The notes: generated by a model not told the origin, from the sequence alone. DNA of 40,677 nt from Cellulosimicrobium cellulans (GCF_007679345.1 NZ_VEGH01000022.1:1-40677), one strand, 5' to 3'; shown: positions 7,521 through 15,948, numbered from the stretch's first letter. A program made the numbers and translations.

Positions 7521-10157
7521 TCAGAGCAGGCCGCGCTGCACCGCCGTCCGGACCGCCGCGCGGCGCCCGTCCACCCCGAGCTTCCGGTAGATGGCCCGCA
7601 TGTGCGTCTTCACGGTGTTGATCGACAGGAACAGCGAGCCGGCGATCTCCTCGGAGGTCAGCGACGAGCGCAGGCAGGCGAGCACGTCCCGCTCCCGGGG
7701 CGTCAGGTCCCAGGTGGACGCCCGGGGCGCGGGCGCCTCGTGCTCCGCGACCAGCAGCCGGGTGATCAGCGGCTCGTGCGCGCTGCCCCACTCCAGGTGC
7801 GCCGACAGCAGCGGGTGCAGCGCCGCGGCGCGGTCCCGCAGCGGCCGGACGAGCCCGTGCGGCGCGGCGGCGGCGAGCGCCGCCTCGAGGGCGAGGTGCG
7901 CCGCGGCGGCGTCCTCGTCGGCGCGCAGGGCCGCCTGCGCCGCCAGGTTCGCGACCCGCACCTGGGCGGGCGTCCCGCCCAGCGCGGCGGCGGCCGCGGC
8001 GGCGGCGCGCTCGGCGGCCTCCAGCGCTCGCTCGGCGGCCTCGATCTCCCCGATCCGCAGCAGCAGGTCGCTCTGCCAGCCGAGCGCGAGCGGGTCGCTG
8101 AACGCGGCCGACGTCTCGTCGACCAGCGCGAGCGCCTCCCGCGGCCGGTCCTCGACGCCCAGCTGCACGGCCGTGAGGAAGGCGCGGAACGCGGTCAGGT
8201 GCTCGGGCGCCGACCCGTCCGGCCAGGGCGCGTCGGTGATCTCGCGGGCCCGGGCCAGTCCGGGGGCGTCGCCCTGCGCGAGGCAGACGACCGCGAGCAC
8301 CCCGGCCGCGTGCACGGCGACCTCCCGCCGGTTGCGGCCGGCCGCCTCGATCGCGGCCCGCAGGTGGCCCGCCGCGGCGCACAGCTCGTCGCGCCAGTAC
8401 GCGGCGATGCCGCAGGCCAGGTGGGCGGACGCGACGATGCCGGCTCCCTGCCAGTCGTGCAGCGCCGCGGTGGCGAGCACGGCCTGCGCGGCGGCCAGCG
8501 CCCCGCCGGCGTCGCCGCGCTGCGCGGCGGCCAGCGCCTCCTCCGCGCGGCAGCCCAGCTCGAGCGCGACCCAGCCGCGCTCCGCGGCGAGCGCCCCGCC
8601 CTCCGCGAGGTGGGTCAGCGCCGCGGGGTGCGGCCCGTACTGCTGGAGGGCGGCCCGCCCCACGAGGTACAGGCCGAGCGCGCGGGCGGCGTCGTCCGGC
8701 GCGCCGCCGCCGGCGACCCCGTCGTCGAGCAGCGCCCGGCCGCGCCGCACCGACTCCTGCAGCGACGGGCGCCCCGGGCCGAGGAACGTCCGCACCAGCT
8801 CCCCGACCCACGCCGCCCGGGCGTCGTCGTCGCCCGCGCCGTCGGCGTCGTAGGCGTGCGCCGCCGCGAGCGCCAGGAGCACGTCGGGGTCGCTGCGGTA
8901 CCGCGGGGGCAGCGCCGCGCGCAGGCCGCGCACCTGGCCGACGTCGCCGCGCACCACCAGGTCCGGCCACCGCTCGCCGAGCACCCGCGCCGCCAGGTCG
9001 GGCGCGTGCCCGTCCAGCGCGTGCCGGATCGCGGCCGCGGGGTCGCGCGGCCCGAGGTGCGCCGCGACGACCCGGTGCGCGACCCGCGCCGCGAGCGGGT
9101 CGCGCCGCGCCAGCACCGCGCGCGCGTGCGCGGCGACCAGCGCGTGCCACCGGTACACCGGCCCGTCGCCGGCGTCCCCGACGTCGGTGAGGAACAGCCC
9201 GCGCGCGACGCACTCGTCGAGCAGCCGCGCCCCGCCCGGCACCAGCGCCTCGGCCAGCTCGGGGTCGACCTGGCCGGCCACGCTCGCGCGCAGCAGGAAG
9301 TCGGCGAGGTCGTCCGGCAGCGACCCGATCACCTCCTCGACCAGGTAGCCGGTGATCGGCACGTCCCGGTCCCGGAGCTGCGCCAGCGGCTCCCCGGAGC
9401 CGGCGAGCACGTCGGCGGCCAGGGCGAGCCGCACGGCGACCGGCCAGCCCCGCGTGACCTCCCAGAGCGCGCGGACCGTGGCGCCCTCCGCCGGCACGCC
9501 GGCGGCGCGGACCACGTCGGCGACCTCGTCCTCGGTGAACGCCAGGGCCCGCTCCCGCAGCTCGCCGACCTCACCGGCCATCCGCATCCGGTTCACCGGC
9601 AGCGCTGCGTCGTACCGGCCGGCCAGCACGAACCGGGGGCCCGCGTACCGCAGCACCGGACCCAGGACCTCGCGGGCCGTCCGGGCCGAGAGCAGGTGCA
9701 CGTCGTCCAGGACCACCACCGTCTCGGGCGGCAGCGTCTCCAGCGCCGCCACGAGGGCGTCCACCCGGCGGGCGAGCGTCCCCGGCGCGCGGCCGGAGGC
9801 GGGGGCGGCACCGGGGCGCGCCCCCGGGGCGAGGCAGGCGAGCGCCTCGCCCAGCACGCGCACCAGGCGGCCGGGCTCGTCGTCCAGCGGGTCGAGCGAC
9901 ACCCAGGCGACGGGGCCGGGCTCCCGGGCGGCCCACTGCGCGAGCAGCGTGGTCTTGCCGAAGCCCGCCGGCGCGCTCACCACGGTCAGCCGGTGACCGA
10001 CCACCGTGGCCGCCAGCGCCTCGTCGCAGCGCGACCGCGCGACCAGCCCGTGCGGGGGACGCGGCACCGTGAACTTCCCGTCGGGCACGGTGCGACCACG
10101 CCGTGCCCCCGGGCGCCCCTCCGGTCCCGTCCTGCCGCCGTCGTCACCAGCGTCCAT
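7521..10157 (-). CDS. MalT-like ATP-dependent LuxR-family regulator
   Basis: The 878-residue product has a STAND-type NTPase domain at the N-terminus with Walker A SAPAGFGKTT (residues 61-70) and a Walker B-like TVVVLDDVHLL. A long Ala-rich helical region resembling TPR repeats forms the middle. A C-terminal LuxR helix-turn-helix (LTPRERDVLACLRSSLTSEE, then SINTVKTHMRAIYRKLGVDG) ends the protein. These proteins act as ATP-switch activators responding to small molecules. ATG 10157 is preferred over GTG 10163 because the GGGGGG element is seven bases upstream. The intergenic region toward the divergent DUF1214 gene holds several GTGA/TCAC dyads that could be its operators. The inducer cannot be predicted. 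Confidence 0.93.
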   Translation of the reverse strand: MDAGDDGGRTGPEGRPGARRGRTVPDGKFTVPRPPHGLVARSRCDEALAATVVGHRLTVVSAPAGFGKTTLLAQWAAREPGPVAWVSLDPLDDEPGRLVRVLGEALACLAPGARPGAAPASGRAPGTLARRVDALVAALETLPPETVVVLDDVHLLSARTAREVLGPVLRYAGPRFVLAGRYDAALPVNRMRMAGEVGELRERALAFTEDEVADVVRAAGVPAEGATVRALWEVTRGWPVAVRLALAADVLAGSGEPLAQLRDRDVPITGYLVEEVIGSLPDDLADFLLRASVAGQVDPELAEALVPGGARLLDECVARGLFLTDVGDAGDGPVYRWHALVAAHARAVLARRDPLAARVAHRVVAAHLGPRDPAAAIRHALDGHAPDLAARVLGERWPDLVVRGDVGQVRGLRAALPPRYRSDPDVLLALAAAHAYDADGAGDDDARAAWVGELVRTFLGPGRPSLQESVRRGRALLDDGVAGGGAPDDAARALGLYLVGRAALQQYGPHPAALTHLAEGGALAAERGWVALELGCRAEEALAAAQRGDAGGALAAAQAVLATAALHDWQGAGIVASAHLACGIAAYWRDELCAAAGHLRAAIEAAGRNRREVAVHAAGVLAVVCLAQGDAPGLARAREITDAPWPDGSAPEHLTAFRAFLTAVQLGVEDRPREALALVDETSAAFSDPLALGWQSDLLLRIGEIEAAERALEAAERAAAAAAAALGGTPAQVRVANLAAQAALRADEDAAAAHLALEAALAAAAPHGLVRPLRDRAAALHPLLSAHLEWGSAHEPLITRLLVAEHEAPAPRASTWDLTPRERDVLACLRSSLTSEEIAGSLFLSINTVKTHMRAIYRKLGVDGRRAAVRTAVQRGLL

Positions 10158-10253
10158 GTCCACGCCCCCCCGATGCGTGCCCGACTCACCGTAGACCGCG
10201 TGCTCGCGGACGCCGGCTCCCCTGCACCAGAGTGACAGGTCCGCGCTGATCGT

Positions 10254-10295
10254 GAGTCACGTCTCGTTGTGACTCCCTCACCCGGCGCGGGTGAG
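10254..10295. promoter_or_regulatory. Clustered dyads between divergent regulator and DUF1214 gene
   Basis: There are two dyads. GAGTCAC-N8-GTGACTC spans 10254-10275, and CTCACCCG-GCG-CGGGTGAG spans 10277-10295. A further CACCGCGGGTGAGG lies at about 10325. The 243-bp gap otherwise shows no gene. Operator function is inferred from symmetry and position only. Confidence 0.4.
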
Positions 10296-10400
10296 CGCGG
10301 GTCCGGCCTCCCGGGTTCACACACCGCGGGTGAGGCCCGCGCGCCGCCCCGCGGCTTCGCTGGTGGCGTCGGTGCGGGACGGGCGCGAGGGCGGTGGGCG

Positions 10401-11729
10401 ATGCCGGAGACCCAGCCCGCCCCCGTCCCCGTCCCGCACGACGCCGAGGTGGTGCGCGCCGCCGCCGAGGCCGCGGTGTGGGCGCACCCGGCGCTGCTGG
10501 GCTACCGGCAGCTGCGCACGGAGCTGCGGACCGGCCGCGCCGGGTTCGGCCTCCTCGACCACGACGGCCCACCCGCGCCCGGTGACGGCACCCGCCACGC
10601 CGACCCGCTGCTGGTGCGGTCGAGCGGGTGGCTCGACCTGCGCGCCGAGCCCGCCGTCGTGGGCCACCCCGACCTGCCCGCGGGGCGGTACGCCGGGCTG
10701 CAGGTCGTCGACCTGCTCGCCCGCACGGTGGCCCACCTCGGCCCAGTCGGCACCGGGACGGCCGCCGCCGACTGGGCCGTGGCCGGGCCCGGCTGGGACG
10801 GGGCGGTGCCGCCCCACGTCTGCGGTGTCCTGCGGGCGGGGTCGCCGCTGGTCCGGGTCGTGGCCCGCACCGGCGTACCGGGCCCGGGTGGTCTCGCCGC
10901 CGCCGTCGAGCTGCAGCACGCGTACCGCGTCCGGCCGCTGCACGCGCTCGGCGGCGTGCCGCCGCCCCGGCCGGCGCCGTCGCCCGACTGGCTCGCGTGG
11001 GACGAGGAGCGGGCCTGGGGCGCCGGCTTCGTCGAGTACCTGGCGCTGCTGCTCCGGCTCGCCCCGCCCGCCGGTCCCGCGGACCGGGCCCGGGTCGCGC
11101 GGTGGGTCCGGCTGGGCGTGCTGAGCGGCGCGGCGCTGCCCGGCGCGGGCGGCCGGGAGGCCGGGCACGGCACCGACGCCCGCACGCGGACGCTCGTCGC
11201 GCGGGGCGCGGCCCTCGGGGCGGCCCAGCTCGCCGACGCCCTGCGGCGTGAGGGGCAGGGCCCCGACGGGCCGGGCACCGCGGACGGTGGCGACACCGAG
11301 CCGGCGGCCGCGCTCCGCCGGGCCGTCGCCGCGGAGGACGAGCTGCACGCCCCCGAGCCCGACGAGGTCCGCACCCTGCGCTGGCGCCTGCTCGACGGGG
11401 AGCCGCTCGACGGGCACCGGCGGTACCGGATGACGCTGCCCACCGAGCCGCCGGCGTCGCTGCTCTGGTCGCTGGCCGCGCACGCCGAGCCGTCCGGGGA
11501 GCTCGTCGCCCACCCGGCGCGCCGGTACGCCCTCGGGACGGGCACGCCGGACCTGCCCCGCGGCCGGGACGGCTCACTGACCGTCACGCTCCAGCACGAC
11601 GAGCCGGCCGACGCGCTGAGCCGCGCGGGCTGGCTGCCGGTCCCGCCCGGGCGGTTCGGCCTGGTCCTGCGGCTGTACGGGCCCGCGCGGGCGCCGGGGT
11701 GGGCCCCCGTCCTGCGCGTGCTGGGCTGA
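10401..11729 (+). CDS. DUF1254/DUF1214 domain protein
   Basis: The 442-residue protein ends in a clear DUF1214-type domain. The segment ASLLWSLAAHAE is followed by DGSLTVTLQHDEPADA and then GWLPVPPGRFGLVLRLYGP, which matches the family signature (NWLPxPxGxFxLxLRLYxP). The N-terminal half (VWAHPALLGYRQLRTELR) is compatible with a divergent DUF1254 domain. No signal peptide is visible. The family's biochemical role is not established. ATG 10401 has only a weak purine stretch before it. The gene is divergent from the MalT-like regulator and may be controlled by it through the dyads between them. Confidence 0.8.
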   Translation: MPETQPAPVPVPHDAEVVRAAAEAAVWAHPALLGYRQLRTELRTGRAGFGLLDHDGPPAPGDGTRHADPLLVRSSGWLDLRAEPAVVGHPDLPAGRYAGLQVVDLLARTVAHLGPVGTGTAAADWAVAGPGWDGAVPPHVCGVLRAGSPLVRVVARTGVPGPGGLAAAVELQHAYRVRPLHALGGVPPPRPAPSPDWLAWDEERAWGAGFVEYLALLLRLAPPAGPADRARVARWVRLGVLSGAALPGAGGREAGHGTDARTRTLVARGAALGAAQLADALRREGQGPDGPGTADGGDTEPAAALRRAVAAEDELHAPEPDEVRTLRWRLLDGEPLDGHRRYRMTLPTEPPASLLWSLAAHAEPSGELVAHPARRYALGTGTPDLPRGRDGSLTVTLQHDEPADALSRAGWLPVPPGRFGLVLRLYGPARAPGWAPVLRVLG

Positions 11730-11752
11730 GCGGGCCGCCGCCCGCGCTCCCC

Positions 11753-11812
11753 GCCGGGTCGCGCCGCGCCGGGTCGCGCCGCGCCGGGTCGCGCCGCGCC
11801 GGGTCACGCCCC
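11753..11812. repeat. 15-bp tandem repeat, four copies
   Basis: The unit GCCGGGTCGCGCCGC is repeated at 11753, 11768 and 11783, with a degenerate fourth copy at 11798. It fills the gap between the convergent DUF1214 gene and the small gene at 11804-12010, running into the last codons of the latter. Confidence 0.9.
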
Positions 11813-12010
11813 GCGGGTCACCGCCTGCAGCTCGGCGATGGCCACCCCGAGGTCGCACAGCAGCGCCACCACGCCGGTGAGCCCCGACGCGTCCGGCACC
11901 TCGCACGACAGGATCGCGCCGTCCCGCGTCGGCGCCGCCACGATGTCCGCGTAGTCGCCCAGCCCGCCGAGGTCGCGCTCGGGACCGACGACCCGGATGT
12001 GGTAGAGCAC
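11804..12010 (-). CDS. Small conserved protein (68 aa)
   Basis: The GTG-start product reads YHIRVVGPERDL, followed by a strand-rich core and the C-terminal GLTGVVALLCDLGVAIAELQ. The pattern of an N-terminal YxIRVxG strand and a C-terminal GLxxxLxDLGxxIxxLxxV helix-strand matches small actinobacterial proteins that carry the motif DQAALHGLLxRIRDLG. This is a compact ferredoxin-like or ACT-like fold of unknown function. A GAGGAGGGGG ribosome-binding region precedes the start. The last three codons overlap the 15-bp repeat array, so the C-terminus may vary between strains. Confidence 0.7.
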   Translation of the reverse strand: MLYHIRVVGPERDLGGLGDYADIVAAPTRDGAILSCEVPDASGLTGVVALLCDLGVAIAELQAVTRGA

Positions 12011-12104
12011 GCGCCTCGCCCCCTCCTCGACCGCGCCCGACCCGATGCCGCCAGCCTCGGGCCCTGCGGCCGCCGCGTCGTCACGCGCCGGGGGTGAGCC
12101 GCGG

Positions 12105-12692
12105 TCAGGACAGGACGACCGCGAGCGCCGCCAGCGTCTCGGACTCGACCTCGAACGACCAGTCCGCGCCCAGCTCGTCGAGCGGGAGCACCGTGACCTG
12201 CGGGTCCGCGTCCGGGTCGCCCCCGTCCGAGCAGGCGACGTCGGCCTCCCCGACCGTCTCGCCCGCGACCACCACCGTGAGGTGGGCGCCTCGGCCGTGC
12301 TCCGACGCGCAGACCACCGTGACGTCGCGCGCGCCGCGCTCCGGGGCCTGGGAGGACCCGCCGCTCATCGCCGCGCCGGGACCGGCCGCCCCGCCGCCGA
12401 AGGCGGTGCCGCCCTCCGCGTCGCTGATCCCGAGCGCGTGCTCCCAGACCCGGCTCCCCGCCGCCTCCGGGTCGAACGCCGGCCCCGCGGCGGCCCGCCA
12501 CCCGAGCACCGCGACCACCGCGACCACCGGGACGGCCAGCGCCACGAGGGGCAGCCAGCGGCGCGCGGCGCGCGGCACGCGCTCGTCGCCGGGCTCCGCC
12601 GCGGGCGCGACGTCGACGTCGGCGAGCACGTGGTGGTCGTGCGCGTCGTGGTCGTGCGCGGCGGGCGGGGAACGGTCGTCGGGGGCGGTCAC
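12105..12692 (-). CDS. Single-pass membrane protein with His/Asp-rich N-terminus
   Basis: The 195-residue product begins near VTAPDDRSPPAAHDHDAHDHH. It has one transmembrane helix (WLPLVALAVPVVAVVAVLGW, about residues 52-71) and an outside domain of about 120 residues with two cysteines (VVCASEHGRG, DVACSDGGDP) likely to form a disulfide. The family is not recognised. The His-rich cytoplasmic start could bind metal, but this is a guess from composition. GTG 12692 is preferred because GAGG lies nine bases upstream. It is divergent from the degraded TetR gene. Confidence 0.7.
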   Translation of the reverse strand: MTAPDDRSPPAAHDHDAHDHHVLADVDVAPAAEPGDERVPRAARRWLPLVALAVPVVAVVAVLGWRAAAGPAFDPEAAGSRVWEHALGISDAEGGTAFGGGAAGPGAAMSGGSSQAPERGARDVTVVCASEHGRGAHLTVVVAGETVGEADVACSDGGDPDADPQVTVLPLDELGADWSFEVESETLAALAVVLS

Positions 12693-12764
12693 ACGCACGA
12701 GCCTCGCACGCCGGGCCGGGTCGACGGGCGCGTTCCGGGCAACCCGTCCCCTACCCTCGGCTCC

Positions 12765-13060
12765 GTGGCGGAGCGACGGGACGCGGTGCGCAACCGGGGG
12801 CTGATCGTCGCCGCGGCCGAGGCCGTGTTCCGCGGAGGGCGCCGCCGTCCCGCTGGACCGCGTCGCGCAGCGGGCGGGGGTCGGCCGCGGCACGCTCTAC
12901 CGGCACTTCCCCGACCGGCTGGCGCTGATCGCGGCCGTGTACGCCGCCCGCGTCGACGCCCTGGAGCGGCACGTCGGCACCCTGCCGCCCGACCGGCTGG
13001 TCGAGCACCTCGTGGCCGAGATCGGCGCGCAGCAGGTCGCGGCCCCCGGGCTGTTCGGCA
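12765..13060 (+). pseudogene. TetR-family regulator remnant, frameshifted and truncated
   Basis: The GTG at 12765 opens VAERRDAVRNRGLIVAAAEA and VFR, a TetR N-terminus. The frame is then lost at about 12831-12842. In the next frame the protein continues as GAAVPLDRVAQRAGVGRGTL, then YRHFPDRLALIAAVYAARVD, the rest of a TetR helix-turn-helix plus part of the ligand domain up to QQVAAPGLF. One extra G in CGCGGAGGGC explains the shift. The ligand-binding half is missing: homology stops near 13060, where unrelated flavoprotein sequence begins. A sequencing error could explain the shift but not the truncation. Confidence 0.8.
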
Positions 13061-13067
13061 GGCGCTA

Positions 13068-13184
13068 CGGGAGGACGGCAGCGTCGTCGCCGGGCTGTAC
13101 GCCGCGGGGAACAGCTCGGCGTCGGTGATGGGGCGCACGTACCCCGGGCCGGGGTCGACGATCGGGCCCGCGGCGGCGTTCGCC
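13068..13184 (+). pseudogene. C-terminal remnant of a 3-ketosteroid dehydrogenase-like flavoprotein
   Basis: The segment DGSVVAGLYAAGNSSASVMG followed by RTYPGPGSTIGPAAAFA is the FAD-binding C-terminal signature of KstD/fumarate-reductase-type flavoproteins. In that family GLYAxGNxSAxVMGxxYxGxGxTIGPAxxF closes the protein. No start, N-terminal FAD motif or catalytic domain is present, and the frame runs into non-homologous sequence (RPHPRVGG). It abuts the TetR remnant, so a deletion most likely joined two neighbouring genes. Confidence 0.75.
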
Positions 13185-13248
13185 CGTCCGCACCCTAGAG
13201 TGGGCGGCCGGGCACCGGGCCCGAGGACCAGCGGAGGGTGAGGACGTC

Positions 13249-13851
13249 GTGCCGCGAATCGCCGCCCCGACCGTGGCGGAGCACCGGGCGGCGCGCCGTC
13301 GCGCGCTGCTGGACGCCGCGCGGGACCTGCTGACCGCCGACCCCGACCGGGTGCCGTCGCTGGCGGAGGTCGGCGCACGCGCCGGGCTGTCGCGGTCCAG
13401 CGTCTACCAGTACGTCCAGTCGCGGGACGACCTGCTGCGGGCGGTCGTGAGCGACTCGTTCCCGCGCTGGCAGGAGCGGCTCGACGCGGCGATGGCCGCC
13501 GCGCCCGGGCCGGCCGCGCGGGTCCTCGCGTTCGTGCGGGCGAACCTCGAGCTCGTCGCGGACGGCGAGCACGCGCTCGCGCGCACCCTCGCGGTGGTGG
13601 CGCCGGCCGAGGACCTGGCACGCGAGTCCCGCGCGTTCCACGAGCGGCTCCTGCACCCGGTGCTGGACGCGCTCACCGAGCTCGGCGTCCCGGACCCGGA
13701 GACGACGGCCGAGCTGGTCAACGCCCTGGTGCACGCCGCGTCGCGGCGGGTCGAGCAGACCGGGGAGCTCGAGCGCGCGTACGCGGCGACCGCGGCGCTG
13801 CTCGAGGGCTACCTGGGCGACGACGGCGGTGGGGCGGGCGCGACGGGCTGA
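13249..13851 (+). CDS. TetR-family transcriptional regulator
   Basis: The product is 200 residues, the family's normal length. The N-terminal helix-turn-helix reads ALLDAARDLLTADPDRVPSL, then AEVGARAGLSRSSVYQYVQS and RDDLLRAVV, a canonical TetR DNA-binding domain. The remainder is a helical ligand domain. GTG 13249 is preceded by GGAGGGTGAGG. It lies convergent to a MacB-like ABC transporter whose promoter holds three copies of a CGAC-N5-GTCG element, making this regulator the obvious candidate to bind there. The ligand is unknown. Confidence 0.93.
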   Translation: MPRIAAPTVAEHRAARRRALLDAARDLLTADPDRVPSLAEVGARAGLSRSSVYQYVQSRDDLLRAVVSDSFPRWQERLDAAMAAAPGPAARVLAFVRANLELVADGEHALARTLAVVAPAEDLARESRAFHERLLHPVLDALTELGVPDPETTAELVNALVHAASRRVEQTGELERAYAATAALLEGYLGDDGGGAGATG

Positions 13852-13864
13852 CCCCGGCACGGCG

Positions 13865-13896
13865 CCGCCCGGCCCGGGACGTCCCGGGCCGGGCGG
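13865..13896. terminator. Perfect 32-bp palindrome, bidirectional terminator
   Basis: CCGCCCGGCCCGGGAC is followed directly by its exact reverse complement. It lies midway between the stops of the convergent TetR and ABC ATPase genes, so it can terminate both transcripts. Confidence 0.75.
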
Positions 13897-13915
13897 GTCC
13901 GGCGCGGCGTCCGCC

Positions 13916-14608
13916 TCAGGCGGGTCGCAGCCGCCCGTCGACCATCTCGACCACGCGGTCCGCGTGCTCCAGCACGTCGTGGTCGTGGGTGACCATGACG
14001 GTCGCGACGTCGAACTCGTGCGTCTGACGCCACAGCAGCTCCACGATCTCGTGACTGCGCCGGCGGTCGAGCGCGGCCGTGGGCTCGTCCACGAGCAGGA
14101 CCGACGGCGAGGCGGCGAGCGCGCGGGCGATACCGACGCGCTGGCGCTCGCCTCCGGACAGCCGCGCGGGACGCCGGCCGGCGTGCTCCGCCATCCCGAC
14201 GGCAGCGAGCAGCACCTCGGGGCGGCGCGCCGCCGGTCTCCCCGTGATCGTCTCGACCAGCCGGAGCTGGTCGACCGCGGTGAGCGCGGGCACCAGGTTG
14301 CCGGACTGGAACACGAAGCCCACGTGGTCGCGGCGGAACCGGGCGAGCCCTCGCCGCGAGACGGTGGTCAGCTCGATGCCGTCGACCACGACCGACCCCG
14401 ACGAGGGTCGGGTGAGTCCCCCGGCCACGGCCAGCAGGCTCGACTTCCCGGCGCCCGAAGGGCCGACGACGGCGACGAGCTCGCCGGCGCGCACCACCAG
14501 GTCGACGTGGTCCAGGGCGGTGACCACCTGGTCGCCGTCACCGAACGCGAGGGTGACGTCGGACAGGGCGAGGCCCGCCTGGGGCAGCGCGGGATCGGTG
14601 GCGGTCAT
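13916..14608 (-). CDS. ABC transporter ATP-binding protein (LolD/MacB type)
   Basis: The 230-residue ATPase carries Walker A GPSGAGKSS, Q-loop FVFQSGNLVPALTA, signature LSGGERQRVGIARAL, Walker B VLLVDEPTAALD and H-loop VMVTHDHDV. The signature and length place it with the FtsE/LolD/MacB group, which powers mechanotransmission-type permeases and not classical import. The start overlaps the permease stop by four bases (ATGA), so the two are translationally coupled and form the complete transporter. Confidence 0.96.
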   Translation of the reverse strand: MTATDPALPQAGLALSDVTLAFGDGDQVVTALDHVDLVVRAGELVAVVGPSGAGKSSLLAVAGGLTRPSSGSVVVDGIELTTVSRRGLARFRRDHVGFVFQSGNLVPALTAVDQLRLVETITGRPAARRPEVLLAAVGMAEHAGRRPARLSGGERQRVGIARALAASPSVLLVDEPTAALDRRRSHEIVELLWRQTHEFDVATVMVTHDHDVLEHADRVVEMVDGRLRPA

Positions 14609-15735
14609 CGGTTCTCTCCCAGGGCGGTGACGGGGTCGACGGAGACGATCCGGGTGGTGGCGACGGCGGCGCCCACGAGCCCGAGGCCGACGATCAGCCC
14701 CGCGCCGCCGAGCACCGGGCGCGCCTCGAGCGAGAACGGCATGCCCGTCCCGCCCAGCAGGGCCCCCAGGCCCAGGCCGGCGGCGACGCCGACGGCGGTC
14801 GCGCCCACCAGCAGGATCGCCGCCTGCAGCAGGCCGTCGGTCAGCAGGTAGCGGGTCGACGCCCCGATCGCGCGCATCACGGCCAGCTCCCGGGTGCGCT
14901 GCACGGTCCAGAGCGTGAAGAACGCCCCCACGACGAGCGCCGAGATCGCATAGAGGAACGCCTGGATCAGCTGCATGGTCATGAGCTCGGCGCTGTACCC
15001 GGGCGAGGAGTCGAACGCCTGGGTGATCGTGCGCGCGGACGTGCCGGCCGCGGCGTCGCCGGCCGCGAGGTCGATCGCGTCCCCGCCCGCGGACCGGAGG
15101 GCCACGACGCTGGCGACGTCGTACGCGTCACCCGGCACCGCCTCGCCGACGCCGGCGCCGGCGTGCACCTCCTGCCAGGTCCGCAACGCCACGTAGCCGA
15201 TGTCGACGTGACCGAACGTGCGCTGGTCCGGGGCGAAGCCCACGACCTCGAGCCGCGTGCCCAGCCGGTCCAGCGTGATGACGTCGCCCAGCGCGATGCC
15301 CTCGTCCCGCGCGGTGGCGCTGAGCACGACCTCGCCCTCGGCGGCGAGGTCGCGGCCGTCGGCGGCCTCGGGTGCGACGAACCCGCCGGGCTCGACGCCG
15401 AACAGCGTGAGGTCGACGGGGGCGCCGTCGTCGTTCTCGGCGTTGACGATCGCGGTCCCGAGCAGCTCGGCGTCGGCCACGTCGTCCCGCGCCGCCCAGG
15501 CGTCCCGCTGCGCGGCGGTGACCTCGGAGCGCGTGAAGGCGGAGTCGGTCCGGGTGCCGTCCGCGAAGGCGAGGGCGTCGATCCGGCTGCGCTGCAGCCC
15601 GGACACGCCGTCGATCACGAGCCCGGACGACAGGCCGGACAGCAGGACCATGAGGACGGCGATCAGGGCGACGACCGCGCCCATCAGGCCGAAGCGGGTG
15701 CGCGCGAACGCGAGCTCGCGCAGTGCGAGGAACAC
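14605..15735 (-). CDS. ABC transporter permease (FtsX/MacB type)
   Basis: The 376-residue product has one N-terminal transmembrane helix (GLMGAVVALIAVLMVLLSGL), then an extracytoplasmic domain of about 200 residues, then three C-terminal helices, and ends VSVDPVTALGENR. This is the FtsX-like architecture of MacB/DevC permeases. GTG 15735 is chosen over longer in-frame extensions because GAGAGG lies six bases upstream and membrane-protein homology begins there. It is first in the operon with the ATPase gene and sits downstream of a triple inverted/direct repeat likely to be a regulator site. The substrate (peptide, antibiotic or envelope component) cannot be deduced. Confidence 0.93.
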   Translation of the reverse strand: MFLALRELAFARTRFGLMGAVVALIAVLMVLLSGLSSGLVIDGVSGLQRSRIDALAFADGTRTDSAFTRSEVTAAQRDAWAARDDVADAELLGTAIVNAENDDGAPVDLTLFGVEPGGFVAPEAADGRDLAAEGEVVLSATARDEGIALGDVITLDRLGTRLEVVGFAPDQRTFGHVDIGYVALRTWQEVHAGAGVGEAVPGDAYDVASVVALRSAGGDAIDLAAGDAAAGTSARTITQAFDSSPGYSAELMTMQLIQAFLYAISALVVGAFFTLWTVQRTRELAVMRAIGASTRYLLTDGLLQAAILLVGATAVGVAAGLGLGALLGGTGMPFSLEARPVLGGAGLIVGLGLVGAAVATTRIVSVDPVTALGENR

Positions 15736-15771
15736 GGGGAGCCTCTCGGGGTCGGGGACGCGCCGGTTTTC

Positions 15772-15828
15772 CGACGCGGTGTCGGCATCATAGCGACGCG
15801 GTGTCGGTATCCCACCGACACCGCGTCG
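15772..15828 (-). promoter_or_regulatory. Three-copy operator-like repeat before the ABC operon
   Basis: CGACGCGGTGTCGG occurs at 15772-15785 and again at 15794-15807, and inverted (CCGACACCGCGTCG) at 15815-15828. The last two form a 15-bp perfect inverted repeat around the spacer ATCCC. Each copy is itself a CGAC-N5-GTCG half-dyad. It lies 37-93 bp upstream of the permease start. The nearby TetR is the probable ligand-responsive binder; this is inference. Confidence 0.7.
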
Positions 15829-15879
15829 AGGTCCGCACGCACATCGCGTGCCGGGGACGACGAGGGCCCGGCCCCGGAG

Positions 15880-15902
15880 GCCGGCGGGTCGCACCCGCCG
15901 GC
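15880..15902. terminator. GC-rich hairpin after the 55-aa gene
   Basis: GCCGGCGGGT-CGC-ACCCGCCGGC is a perfect 10-bp stem with a 3-base loop. It sits 47 bp downstream of the small membrane-peptide gene on the minus strand and before the ABC operon control region. Confidence 0.6.
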
Positions 15903-15948
15903 GCCGTCTCCCACGGCGCACCTCCGCGGAACCGCCGCCCGCCCGTCG

